Assembly (NCBI GenBank): GCA_964515555.1
Contig: CAZEVY010000083.1
Coordinates: 1 to 23,460, forward strand
Reading direction: 5' to 3'
Length of the DNA stretch: 23,460 nt
Source: CAZEVY01 sp964515555
Lineage (GTDB): Bacteria > Acidobacteriota > Terriglobia > Bryobacterales > Bryobacteraceae
Both the position numbers and the translations under genes were made by a program. The notes below the pieces were generated by a model that saw only the letters and a program-made list of their open reading frames with translations, did not search any database and was not told the origin of the DNA. Each line of letters opens with the position of its first letter. Within the stretch, counting starts at the first letter, position 1. Below, one piece after another: positions 16,466 through 23,083 of the stretch.

Positions 16466-18133
16466 CTAGACCTCGAGGATCACCGGCATGATGAGCGGAC
16501 GCCGCGAGGTCTCCTTGGCGAGGAAACGCTTGAGGTCGGCGCGAATCTTCTCCTGCATCACGCTCCAGTCGCCGCGCTCCTCGGCGCTGGACGATTCGAG
16601 CGTGCGGGTCACCACCGACCGCGCCAGCTTCAGCACTTCCGAACCCTCCTCGGAAATGAAGCCGCGGCTGACGATCTCCGGCAGTCCCTCGCTGCGCCCC
16701 GTGTGCTTGTTGATAGCGATGATGGGCAGCACGAAGCCGTCCTCGGAGAGGTGCCGGCGGTCGCGGATGACGATGTCCTCCACCACCTCGTCAATGGTGC
16801 CCGAATCGATGCACACGCGCCCGACGTTCACCGCCTCGCCCTTGCGCGCGCCCTTGCGGTCGAGCACCAGCGTCTCGCCGGTCTCCATCACGAAGGTCTC
16901 TTCGAGACCGACATGCCGCATGTGCTGCGCCAGCCTGGCGTGCCGCGCCATCTGGCGGTACTCGCCGTGGACCGGCAGAAAATACTTGGGCCGCACCAGA
17001 TTCAGAATCAGAATCAGCTCCTCGGCCGAGGCGTGGCCGGAGACGTGCACCGGCGGATTCATCGATCCGTAGACGATCTCCGTGCGGCGCTTGGCGAGGT
17101 GGTTGATCATCCGGTAGATGCGCTTCTCGTTGCCGGGAATGATGCGCGCGCTGAGTACCACGGTGTCGCCCTCTTCGAGCGAGAGATGCTTGTGGTTGTC
17201 GACCGCCACGCGCGCCAGGGCCGACATCGGCTCGCCCTGCGTTCCCGAGATCAGCACGACCACGTTTTCGGGCGGCGCCTGCATGATGTCCTGCGAGCGC
17301 AGCAGCAGCCCGTTGGGCACGTGCAGCAGGTCGAGATCGTGCGCGATCTCGGTGACCTCGTTGATGCTGCGCCCGATGAAGCAGACCTTGCGGTTGAACT
17401 CGTCGGCGATCTCGATGATCTGCTGGAGCCGCGGGATGGACGAGCTGAAGCAGGCCACCACGATGCGCCTGGTGGCGCGGTTGAAAATGTCCTCCAGGCG
17501 CGGCCGCACGGCGCGCTCGCTCTCGGTATAGCCGGGCCGGTCCGAGTTGGTGGAATCGGAGAGCAGCAGCAGGACGCCGCGGCGGCCGTACTCGGCGAGC
17601 GTGTGCAGGTCGAAGAGCTTGTTGTCGGTGGGCGTGGGGTCCACCTTGAAGTCGCCGGTGTGGATCACGACGCCGAGCGGCGTGGTGATCGCCAGGGCCA
17701 CGGCGTCGACGATGGAGTGGGTGACGCGGATGAACTCGACGGTGAAGGGTCCGAGCGTGACCTTGCCGCCGGCGGCGACCTCGTTGAGCCTGGCCTCGCC
17801 GATCATCTCGTGTTCCTGGAGACGGCGCTTGACGAGACCGAGCGTGAACGCCGTCGCGTAGACCGGCACGTTCACCTGCGAGAGCAGGAACGGAATCGCG
17901 CCGATGTGGTCCTCGTGGCCGTGCGTCAGGATGAGGCCGCGGACCATGTCGCGGTGCTCCTCGAGGTAGCTGAAGTCGGGGATGACGATGTCGACGCCCA
18001 ACAGCTCGTCGTCGGGAAACATCATTCCCGCGTCGAGCACGATGATGTCGTCGCCGTAGCGCAGCGCCAGCGAGTTCATGCCGAACTCGCCGAGCCCGCC
18101 CAGCGGGACGACCTGAAGAACAGGGTCTGCCAT
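16466..18133 (-). CDS. rnj: ribonuclease J
   Basis: 555 aa, normal length. Metallo-beta-lactamase core with LTHGHEDHIGAIP (HxHxDH, residues 71-76), then VTHSIVDA, HTGDFK and VSGHASAEEL, and PVHGEYRQMARHA in the beta-CASP/C-terminal part. RNase J is a 5'-3' exo- and endonuclease in mRNA decay and rRNA maturation; it acts in the cytoplasm as a dimer or tetramer. Opening motif PLGGLGEFGMN and the ISGTQGEP motif are typical. Start ATG 18133. A shared TGCTACCCT -10 element lies so close (ending 18143) that the mRNA would have a leader of only a few bases. Confidence 0.96.
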   Translation of the reverse strand: MADPVLQVVPLGGLGEFGMNSLALRYGDDIIVLDAGMMFPDDELLGVDIVIPDFSYLEEHRDMVRGLILTHGHEDHIGAIPFLLSQVNVPVYATAFTLGLVKRRLQEHEMIGEARLNEVAAGGKVTLGPFTVEFIRVTHSIVDAVALAITTPLGVVIHTGDFKVDPTPTDNKLFDLHTLAEYGRRGVLLLLSDSTNSDRPGYTESERAVRPRLEDIFNRATRRIVVACFSSSIPRLQQIIEIADEFNRKVCFIGRSINEVTEIAHDLDLLHVPNGLLLRSQDIMQAPPENVVVLISGTQGEPMSALARVAVDNHKHLSLEEGDTVVLSARIIPGNEKRIYRMINHLAKRRTEIVYGSMNPPVHVSGHASAEELILILNLVRPKYFLPVHGEYRQMARHARLAQHMRHVGLEETFVMETGETLVLDRKGARKGEAVNVGRVCIDSGTIDEVVEDIVIRDRRHLSEDGFVLPIIAINKHTGRSEGLPEIVSRGFISEEGSEVLKLARSVVTRTLESSSAEERGDWSVMQEKIRADLKRFLAKETSRRPLIMPVILEV

Positions 18134-18140
18134 GGAATCC

Positions 18141-18152
18141 CCAGGGTAGCAC
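18141..18152 (-). promoter_or_regulatory. extended -10 promoter of rnj
   Basis: Minus-strand GTGCTACCCTGG, identical to the element before rimO (8091-8102). The -10 hexamer TACCCT ends at 18143, nine bases before ATG 18133, predicting a start of transcription near 18136 and an almost leaderless mRNA. Confidence 0.45.
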
Positions 18153-18177
18153 CGGCGTCGTCGCCGGACCGCGCCGG

Positions 18178-18966
18178 CTAATACACCGACAGCTCCATGG
18201 GCGCGCCGACGCCGACGCCCATCACCTTCGCCGCCGACGCCTGGTTGGCGGCCACCTCGATGTAGCCGGAACTGCCCACCAGCATGACGGGCTCGCCCAG
18301 TCCGCCCTCGGCGTAGTGGTCGACCATGCGCTCCACCATGGCGATGCCCGCCAGCATCACGGGCTTGCCGGTGCGCACGAACGGGAACTCGTCGATGTGG
18401 AAGTTCGTGATCAGGTTGCCGAAGCGGTCGATCTTGAGGACCGTTCCGGTCCAGGCGCGCTTGCCGGTGCGGACCGGGCGGCCGAAGTCCGGGCGCAGGT
18501 GGTCGTCGATGAGTTTGCCGAAGCGCGGCGCCGGCGTGCCGCGCGCCAGGTGCGCGGCGACGGGAGCGAAGATGTCGCGTCCGTGGAAGGTGCTGCTCAC
18601 ATCCTTGCGAAAGTACTTCGAGGCCGTGACGTGGCGCGCCTTGTGCGGCCGCCCGAGGTAGACCATCGCCAGCACGCCGTTGTCGGGACCGAGAAAGTAC
18701 TGCCCCTCGGCCTCGACCAGAATCGGGCGGCGGGCGGTGCCCACGCCCGGGTCGACCACCACCACGTGAATCGTGCCGCGCGGAAACGTGCGCCAGGCCT
18801 GGCTGACGACAAAGGCGGCCTCGGAGATGGCGAACGGCTCGATCTCGTGGGTGATGTCGACGACGCGGGCCGCCGGCGCGAGGGACAGGATGACGCCTTT
18901 CATGGCGCCGGTGAAGTGGTCGCTCCCACCGAAGTCGGTGGTGAGCGTTACGATGCGCCCCTTCAT
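18178..18966 (-). CDS. S-adenosyl-L-methionine hydrolase (adenosine-forming), DUF62 family
   Basis: 262 aa. TLTTDFGGSDHFTGAMKG at the N-terminus and the family catalytic Asp-Arg-His set are present: Asp72 and Arg79 in VVDPGVGTARR, His128 in STFHGRDIFAP. DRFGNLITN and the C-terminal beta domain complete the fold. Characterised archaeal and bacterial members hydrolyse SAM to adenosine and methionine; relatives include SAM-dependent fluorinase and chlorinase, but the hydrolase triad argues for hydrolysis. Starts 13 bases after the SYLF gene stop, so the two are probably one transcript; RNase J follows 44 bases downstream with its own promoter. Confidence 0.93.
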   Translation of the reverse strand: MKGRIVTLTTDFGGSDHFTGAMKGVILSLAPAARVVDITHEIEPFAISEAAFVVSQAWRTFPRGTIHVVVVDPGVGTARRPILVEAEGQYFLGPDNGVLAMVYLGRPHKARHVTASKYFRKDVSSTFHGRDIFAPVAAHLARGTPAPRFGKLIDDHLRPDFGRPVRTGKRAWTGTVLKIDRFGNLITNFHIDEFPFVRTGKPVMLAGIAMVERMVDHYAEGGLGEPVMLVGSSGYIEVAANQASAAKVMGVGVGAPMELSVY

Positions 18967-18979
18967 CGCGAGGGCGGCG

Positions 18980-19654
18980 TTACTTTCCCTTTCGGCTGGA
19001 ATACTTGTTCAGCAGTCCGATCAGCCGCGAGGCGGAGCCGGGCGCGGGCGGACCGTTGACGACGATCTCCTTGTTCTGGAGCGTGCGCCCGTAGATCTCC
19101 TTGTTGACGTCGAGATCCTGCCGCAGCGTGGCGCCCTGAAGCGAGAGGCCCGCGAAGACGCCGCGCGAGCGCGACCAGGTGAGGATCTCGGCGGTCATCA
19201 TGGCGTCGGTCTCGGCGGTCGCGGTGCGTCCGACCGGACCGGCGGCCACCGAGGCGTCGCCGCCCAGGGTGAACTTGCTCGCCAGCAGCCGTTCGGCGCC
19301 CTTCTGGTTCATCACCAGCATGATGACGTCGGTCTCCGATCCGCCGATCTGCAATCCGAAGCTGCCGCCTTCGACGCGAATGGCGCCCGGTCCGCTCCAG
19401 CCGGCCCCGCCGGCCTTGCGGCACGAGAGGAATCCGCGGCCGTATTTCGCACCGATGATGAAAGCGCCTTTCTTCATGCCCGGCACCACCACGATGCACT
19501 GCGACTTGTCGAGCAGCGACTGCGGGATGGCCTTATCGGAAATGTCCATCACCTCCTGAAGCACCGACGCGGCCTCGTCGAGCCGTTTGACGTTATCGGA
19601 CTGGGCGAAAACGAAGCCGGCGGCGAGCAACGCGGTGAAGAGGGTCTTATGCAT
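18980..19654 (-). CDS. exported SYLF-domain lipid-binding protein
   Basis: 224 aa with a signal peptide (MHKTLFTALLAAGFVFAQ). The rest is one SYLF (Ysc84-like) domain: AASVLQEVMDISDKAIPQSL, CIVVVPGMKKGAFIIGAKYG, SGPGAIRVEGGSFGLQIGG, VMNQKGAERLL and ARGPVGR-like VAAGPVGRTATAETDA, ending NKEIYGRTLQNKEIV. SYLF domains bind phosphoinositides in eukaryotes; in bacteria the role is unclear. The start at 19654 follows GGAAGGAG and opens the signal peptide; the frame continues further upstream only as antisense or shadow of pheA. Confidence 0.9.
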   Translation of the reverse strand: MHKTLFTALLAAGFVFAQSDNVKRLDEAASVLQEVMDISDKAIPQSLLDKSQCIVVVPGMKKGAFIIGAKYGRGFLSCRKAGGAGWSGPGAIRVEGGSFGLQIGGSETDVIMLVMNQKGAERLLASKFTLGGDASVAAGPVGRTATAETDAMMTAEILTWSRSRGVFAGLSLQGATLRQDLDVNKEIYGRTLQNKEIVVNGPPAPGSASRLIGLLNKYSSRKGK

Positions 19655-19725
19655 CCTGGTGGACTCCTTCCTTCCACGATGATCGCACGAAGCGCACGGG
19701 GGCGGGGCGGATGTTTTCTCGCGCG

Positions 19726-20574
19726 TTAGCGCGCGCGCGGATAACAGCCCAGCACGCGCAGAAAATCGGCCAGCTCTCCCAGATGCCCGAGCGCGTTCTT
19801 CACCCGCGGGTCGTCCACGCGCCCATGCAGGTCCAGGTAGAACAGGTATTCCCAGGGCTTGCCCCGCAGCGGCCGCGACTCGATCTTGGCGAGACTCAGG
19901 TCGCGCAGGGCGAAGGCGCTCAAGGCGCGGAACAGCGCGCCGGGTACGTCGCGGGTGGTGAACACCAGCGATGTCTTGGCCTCGCGCGCCGCCATCGGGG
20001 CCGCGCCGCCGGGACGCCGCAGCAGGAAGAAGCGGGTGAAGTTGCGGCGGTCGTCTTCGATGTTGGCCTTCAGTATCCGGCAGCGGTAAAGCTCCGCCGC
20101 CAGCGCCGAGGCGATCGCGGCGGCGCCGGCGGGCCGCTTTTCGGCGAGCATCTTCACGCTGCCGGCGGTGTCGTAATAGGTGACGCTGCGGAGCTGCCGG
20201 TGCCGCGCGAAGAAGTCGCGGCACTGGTTGAGGGCCACCGGGTGCGAGTAGACGTCGCGGATCTCGCGGAACTTTACCTCCGGAAGCGCGATCAGGTTGT
20301 GGACGATGCGCACGTTGGTCTCGGCGGTGATGACGAGATCGTGGCGCAGCAGCAGGTCGTAGTTCTCGTGAACGGATCCGTGCAGGGTGTTCTCGATGGG
20401 AATCACGGCGGCGTCGACCTCGCGCGCCGTCAGCGCCTGGAATACCTCGTCGAATCTCTGGCAGGCGACGGCCTGAGCGCGCTTGCCGAGAAGCTGGTGA
20501 ATGGCGATCTGGCTGAAGGCCCCGCGCTCGCCCTGGAACGCGACCGACAACGCGGCCCGGCGTTTCGCGCTCAT
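19726..20574 (-). CDS. pheA: prephenate dehydratase with ACT domain
   Basis: 282 aa, the length of a monofunctional enzyme (no chorismate mutase domain). It converts prephenate to phenylpyruvate for phenylalanine synthesis. Visible: FQGERGAFS, IPIENTLHGSVHENYDLL, VYSHPVALNQC, AAIASALAAELY and NFTRFFLL with the catalytic TRF. The C-terminal ACT domain (LVFTTRDVPGALFRAL, KIESRPLRGKPWEY) is where phenylalanine feedback acts in the family (ESRP motif). ATG 20574 overlaps the ubiX stop by ATGA, so translation is coupled. Confidence 0.95.
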   Translation of the reverse strand: MSAKRRAALSVAFQGERGAFSQIAIHQLLGKRAQAVACQRFDEVFQALTAREVDAAVIPIENTLHGSVHENYDLLLRHDLVITAETNVRIVHNLIALPEVKFREIRDVYSHPVALNQCRDFFARHRQLRSVTYYDTAGSVKMLAEKRPAGAAAIASALAAELYRCRILKANIEDDRRNFTRFFLLRRPGGAAPMAAREAKTSLVFTTRDVPGALFRALSAFALRDLSLAKIESRPLRGKPWEYLFYLDLHGRVDDPRVKNALGHLGELADFLRVLGCYPRAR

Positions 20575-21143
20575 GCGGGCTCCCAGCGGCGGGCCCCGGG
20601 GTCGGGAAGCCCGAGCAGATCCAGCACGCGGTCCACGCTGTGATCCACCAGCTCGTTCACGGTGGCGGGCCTGTGATAAAAGGCGGGGACGGGCGGCGCG
20701 ATGATCGCTCCCATTTCGGCGAGCGCCGTCAGGGTGCGCAGGTGGCCGAGATGCAGCGGCGTCTCGCGGACCATGAGGATCAGCCGCCGCCGTTCTTTGA
20801 GCGTTACGTCGGCGGCGCGCAGCAGCAGATTCGAAGTGACGCCCGAGGCGATGGCCGACATGCTGTGAATCGAGCAGGGCGCGACGACCATGCCGTCGGC
20901 CGGCCAGGAGCCGCTCGCCAGACGGCAGCCGATGTCCTCGACCGGGTAGGAATGGGCGGCCAAGTCGCGAAAGTCCGACGCCTTGCGCTCCAGCTCCAGC
21001 CAGGCGGTGCGCTCGCCGGCGCGTGTCAATATGAGGTGGGATTCGACAGAGGGGCGCGCACGGAGTTTTTCAAGAAGGCGCCAGCCGTAGATGGAGCCGC
21101 TGGCTCCGGAGACTCCCACGATAATTCTTTTCCGAATTTCCAC
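20571..21143 (-). CDS. ubiX: flavin prenyltransferase UbiX
   Basis: 190 aa from GTG 21143. It makes prenylated FMN, the cofactor of UbiD-type decarboxylases. Signatures: IIVGVSGASGSIYG at the N-terminus, VVAPCSIHSMSAIASG, LMVRETPLHLGHLRTL and PPVPAFYHRPATVNELVDH. The frame can be extended to 21203, but that adds 20 residues without family character that run through the operator and promoter; GTG 21143 starts the family sequence directly. No ubiD is in the window. The promoter appears to be the TTGACA at 21200-21195 with its -10 under the 18-bp operator. Confidence 0.93.
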   Translation of the reverse strand: MEIRKRIIVGVSGASGSIYGWRLLEKLRARPSVESHLILTRAGERTAWLELERKASDFRDLAAHSYPVEDIGCRLASGSWPADGMVVAPCSIHSMSAIASGVTSNLLLRAADVTLKERRRLILMVRETPLHLGHLRTLTALAEMGAIIAPPVPAFYHRPATVNELVDHSVDRVLDLLGLPDPGARRWEPA

Positions 21144-21158
21144 GATGGCACAGCCTGC

Positions 21159-21176
21159 TGTTCCGAAATCAGAACA
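21159..21176. promoter_or_regulatory. 18-bp dyad operator or recombination site, copy 1
   Basis: TGTTCCGAAATCAGAACA, with inverted half-sites TGTTC and GAACA separated by 8 bases. The reverse complement of 22600-22617 differs from it at one position. It covers the likely -10 of ubiX and lies just upstream of the -35 of the Xre gene, a classic place for a regulator to act on both. Confidence 0.6.
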
Positions 21177-21200
21177 AAACTCCCCATGCGCCCTTGTCAA
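21171..21200 (-). promoter_or_regulatory. probable ubiX-pheA promoter
   Basis: A perfect -35 TTGACA on the minus strand (21200-21195), then a 17- or 18-base spacer and a weak -10 (TTGTTC or TGTTCT) that falls inside the 18-bp dyad. The predicted start of transcription near 21165 gives a leader of about 22 bases before GTG 21143. A weak -10 under an operator suggests regulated expression. Confidence 0.45.
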
Positions 21201-21222
21201 CATCCGGCCCCGTGGGTATAAT
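21194..21222 (+). promoter_or_regulatory. strong sigma-70 promoter of the Xre regulator gene
   Basis: TTGTCA (21194-21199), 17-base spacer, TATAAT (21217-21222): eleven of twelve consensus bases at ideal spacing. The start of transcription should be near 21229, leaving a leader of about 83 bases before ATG 21312. Its -35 overlaps the TTGACA of the opposite promoter base for base except for one shift. Confidence 0.8.
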
Positions 21223-21311
21223 GCCTACCAGACCAACCCTAGTATCCAGCGGAGCCTGCCCGAGGCGCGGCATTCGCTGCCCGTGCGCGGACGCCGGGAG
21301 TCGATTCTACC

Positions 21312-22094
21312 ATGGAGGACCCTGGACACAAACTGAAGCGCTCCCGCGAGCGGCTCGACCTGCGTCTCCGCGACGTGGAGGAAGCCAGCTCGCGGCTGGC
21401 CAAACGCTATCAAAACGAAGAGTTTACCCTCGCCATCAGCCGCCTGGCCGACATCGAAAACCGGGGCATGGTACCGAACATGTTCCGGCTCTACGCGCTA
21501 TGTGCCATCTACCGGCTGAATTTCATGGAAGTCCTGGAGTGGTATGGCATCGACCTCTCGAAACTGCCGAGCGACGCCCTGGACGCCGGTGTTGAAAAAA
21601 CTCACCCTATCTCGTTTTCGGCCGACGGGCACGGCGTGATTCAGTTTCCCCTGGCGCTCGATCCCGGCATCGACCCCAGCAAGACCACCTACCTGAGCCG
21701 CCTCATCCAGCGCTGGGGCAGTCTCCCGCTGATGCTGCTGACGGGACTCGACCCCAAGAGCCTCCGATACGCCTTCGTGGGCTCCCAGGACTGGTTCATG
21801 TGGCCGCGCATTCCCCCGGGGTCGCTGGTGGTGCTCGACGACACCAAGCGCAAGCCGGCCGAGGACGAGTGGGAGACCGATTACGACCGCCCGATCTACC
21901 TTTTCGAGCACCGCGACGGGCATTCGGTAGCCTGGTGCAACGTCACCGAAACGCAGATCATCCTGCAACCGCATCCCAGTTCGCACTGCACGCCCCTGGT
22001 TTACGAGTATCCGAGGGAGATCGACGTAATTGGCCGGGTGACGGCCGTGGCTATGACTCTCGATCCCGTGTCGCCACCCCGCACTCATTCATGA
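21312..22094 (+). CDS. Xre-type HTH regulator with non-catalytic S24/LexA-like C-terminal domain
   Basis: 260 aa. An N-terminal helix-turn-helix region (about 7-80: KLKRSRERLDLRLRDVEEAS, SRLADIENRG, then MFRLYALCAIYRLN) has a longer-than-usual segment between the helices. The C-terminal part (about 150-250) resembles the S24 fold: FMWPRIPPGSLVVLD (162-176), RPIYLFEHRDG, WCNVTETQIILQPHP and a final IDVIGRVTAVAMTL. In S24 proteases the residue before the Met is the Ser nucleophile (SMxPxIxxG); here it is Phe162, and no general-base Lys is evident, so self-cleavage is not expected. I infer a ligand- or partner-sensing transcription factor. Its 3' end overlaps the opposing 151-aa gene by 44 bases. 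Codon use is somewhat less GC-biased than in neighbours. Confidence 0.82.
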   Translation: MEDPGHKLKRSRERLDLRLRDVEEASSRLAKRYQNEEFTLAISRLADIENRGMVPNMFRLYALCAIYRLNFMEVLEWYGIDLSKLPSDALDAGVEKTHPISFSADGHGVIQFPLALDPGIDPSKTTYLSRLIQRWGSLPLMLLTGLDPKSLRYAFVGSQDWFMWPRIPPGSLVVLDDTKRKPAEDEWETDYDRPIYLFEHRDGHSVAWCNVTETQIILQPHPSSHCTPLVYEYPREIDVIGRVTAVAMTLDPVSPPRTHS

Positions 22095-22506
22095 GCAGGC
22101 CGAGCAATGCCTGGAGGTCCGCCAGGTACAGATCGCGCTCGACGGCGGTGGCGTTGGCGGGGACCAGGTATTCGTAAGGCCGCAGCTTCCGCCAGGTGTC
22201 GAGCAGCCTTCGGCGCTCTCCTTCGAGTGCGGAAACATAGAGGTCCAGGTCCGCCTTTTGCTGTTCCAGATCAAAACTCAGCCATTGACGGAACGCCTCG
22301 GCGTGGCTCTTCGAGAGGCACCGATCCGAATCCGGCTCGCCGAACACCTGCGCCAGGCCATGATGCCGGTAGCGCCCGCTGTTGGTGTCCCGCAGCGAAC
22401 TGAGATACACCAGCCGCCCGTAAACACTCGGGATCTGCGATAAAGTAACGCGCCAAAGATCGGCGACCGCGCCGCGTTCCAGCGCTCGACTGCTACGAAA
22501 TCCCAC
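22051..22506 (-). CDS. conserved hypothetical protein, 151 aa
   Basis: No known domain recognised; I believe similar proteins occur in other acidobacteria, from memory only. The sequence is soluble, mostly helical and charged: LWRVTLSQIPSVYGRLVYL, SLRDTNSGRYRHHGLAQVFG, SFDLEQQKADLDLYVSAL and LYLADLQALLGLL. No signal peptide or membrane segment. Start GTG 22506 has AAGGA seven bases before it. A TAGAAT (minus strand, 22523-22518) could be a -10. Convergent with the Xre gene and overlapping its end by 44 bases. Copy 2 of the 18-bp dyad lies 93 bases upstream in the same orientation as copy 1 has to the Xre gene. Confidence 0.75.
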   Translation of the reverse strand: MGFRSSRALERGAVADLWRVTLSQIPSVYGRLVYLSSLRDTNSGRYRHHGLAQVFGEPDSDRCLSKSHAEAFRQWLSFDLEQQKADLDLYVSALEGERRRLLDTWRKLRPYEYLVPANATAVERDLYLADLQALLGLLMNECGVATRDRES

Positions 22507-22568
22507 GGCTGATCCTTATTCTATCGCAGGCGCCGCCGCCGGAGCCAACAGTTCCCCGGGCAGGTGCC

Positions 22569-22578
22569 GTTCCGGAAC
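22569..22578. promoter_or_regulatory. GTTCCGGAAC palindrome beside operator copy 2
   Basis: A perfect 10-bp palindrome built of the same half-site letters as the neighbouring dyad (CGGAAC). Between the two, AACAA-TC-TTGTT (22592-22603) is another inverted repeat that runs into the dyad. Together they make 22569-22617 a dense cluster of inverted half-sites, which suggests cooperative regulator binding. Confidence 0.35.
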
Positions 22579-22599
22579 TATCCCGTCTCGAAACAATCT

Positions 22600-22617
22600 T
22601 GTTCTGATTCCGGAACA
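22600..22617. promoter_or_regulatory. 18-bp dyad operator or recombination site, copy 2
   Basis: TGTTCTGATTCCGGAACA; its reverse complement matches copy 1 (21159-21176) in 17 of 18 bases, plus one further A. It lies in the 208-bp divergent region between the 151-aa gene (start 22506) and the 38-aa peptide gene (start 22715). Confidence 0.6.
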
Positions 22618-22714
22618 TCTCTCGCAAAAATGCCTGGGGATAGGGGGTTTCCGCTAGCCTGAACTCCGGTCGTTCCGACGACAAATCGAGAGAGAGATGG
22701 AAAGGACTGCACCC

Positions 22715-22831
22715 ATGCTGAAGAGACTGGCCCTCGCGCTGTTGCTCACCGTCGCATTCGCGACCTCGGTGAACGTCGCCCAAGCCGACGCGCCGTGGCC
22801 CGATTGCCTGCCCTGCCCCAGCGAGAACTAG
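22715..22831 (+). CDS. 38-aa secreted CxxC peptide
   Basis: A short frame: MLKRLALALLLTVAFATS is a textbook signal-peptide start (Lys-Arg, then a hydrophobic core), VAQA is a good signal-peptidase site after Ala24, and the mature part would be the 14-residue DAPWPDCLPCPSEN with Cys31-x-x-Cys34. AAGGA stands about 8 bases before ATG 22715; an in-frame ATG at 22697 would add six residues, placed before the signal and less likely. A possible -10 (TAGCCT, 22655-22660) and a small hairpin (22669-22682) lie upstream, with operator copy 2 about 100 bases before the start. Function unknown: it could be a signalling peptide, a precursor of a modified peptide, or chance. Confidence 0.5.
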   Translation: MLKRLALALLLTVAFATSVNVAQADAPWPDCLPCPSEN

Positions 22832-23048
22832 CTCATCCGGCCGGCGCCGGGAACGACCGTCGAGATCGGCACCCGGCTGCGCTGTCTCGGGGAGGCAGCC
22901 GAAACAAGCATCGCAGACCGTGGCAGGGGCCGTCGGGCGGACCAACGCGGGTTTCGCCACGACCGGAGGGTGATCGCTTCTGCCACGGCTTGCGGATCGT
23001 ACTGCACATATCCTGCTTTTTTCCCTTACGTTCGCAACCGACTTCGGC

Positions 23049-23054
23049 TACAAT
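23049..23054 (+). promoter_or_regulatory. -10 element before the membrane protein gene
   Basis: TACAAT, five of six consensus bases, 29 bases before ATG 23084; start of transcription expected near 23061. The -35 region is weak (TTACGT at 23026-23031 with a 17-base spacer). Confidence 0.4.
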
Positions 23055-23083
23055 TGTCTGGTATTTAGTCGAGCGTCGATACC

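Noticed and set aside
19717..19734. CGCGCG-CTAA-CGCGCG hairpin at the pheA stop
   Set aside because: It includes the stop codon and is followed by AGAAAA on the minus strand rather than a T run; more likely simple GC sequence.
21159..21176. Dyad as a standard LexA (SOS) box
   Set aside because: TGTTC-N8-GAACA does not fit the LexA boxes I know (CTGT-N8-ACAG or GAAC-N4-GTTC), and no SOS gene is adjacent.
21144..21203. Upstream ATG extension of ubiX
   Set aside because: The extra 20 residues lack UbiX character and would place the promoter -10 and operator inside the coding sequence.
21312..22506. Toxin-antitoxin interpretation of the Xre gene and the 151-aa gene
   Set aside because: The genes are convergent, not co-transcribed; the Xre protein is much larger than an antitoxin and the partner shows no toxin fold.
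22882..22898. CTGTCTC-GGG-GAGGCAG hairpin after the secreted peptide as a terminator
   Set aside because: The stem contains a wobble pair and no T run follows on the plus strand; too weak to call.
22493..22960. Minus-strand 155-codon frame opposite the secreted peptide and through the operator region
   Set aside because: No domain, covers the whole regulatory region and antisense of the signal peptide; Arg/Gly-rich composition typical of shadows.
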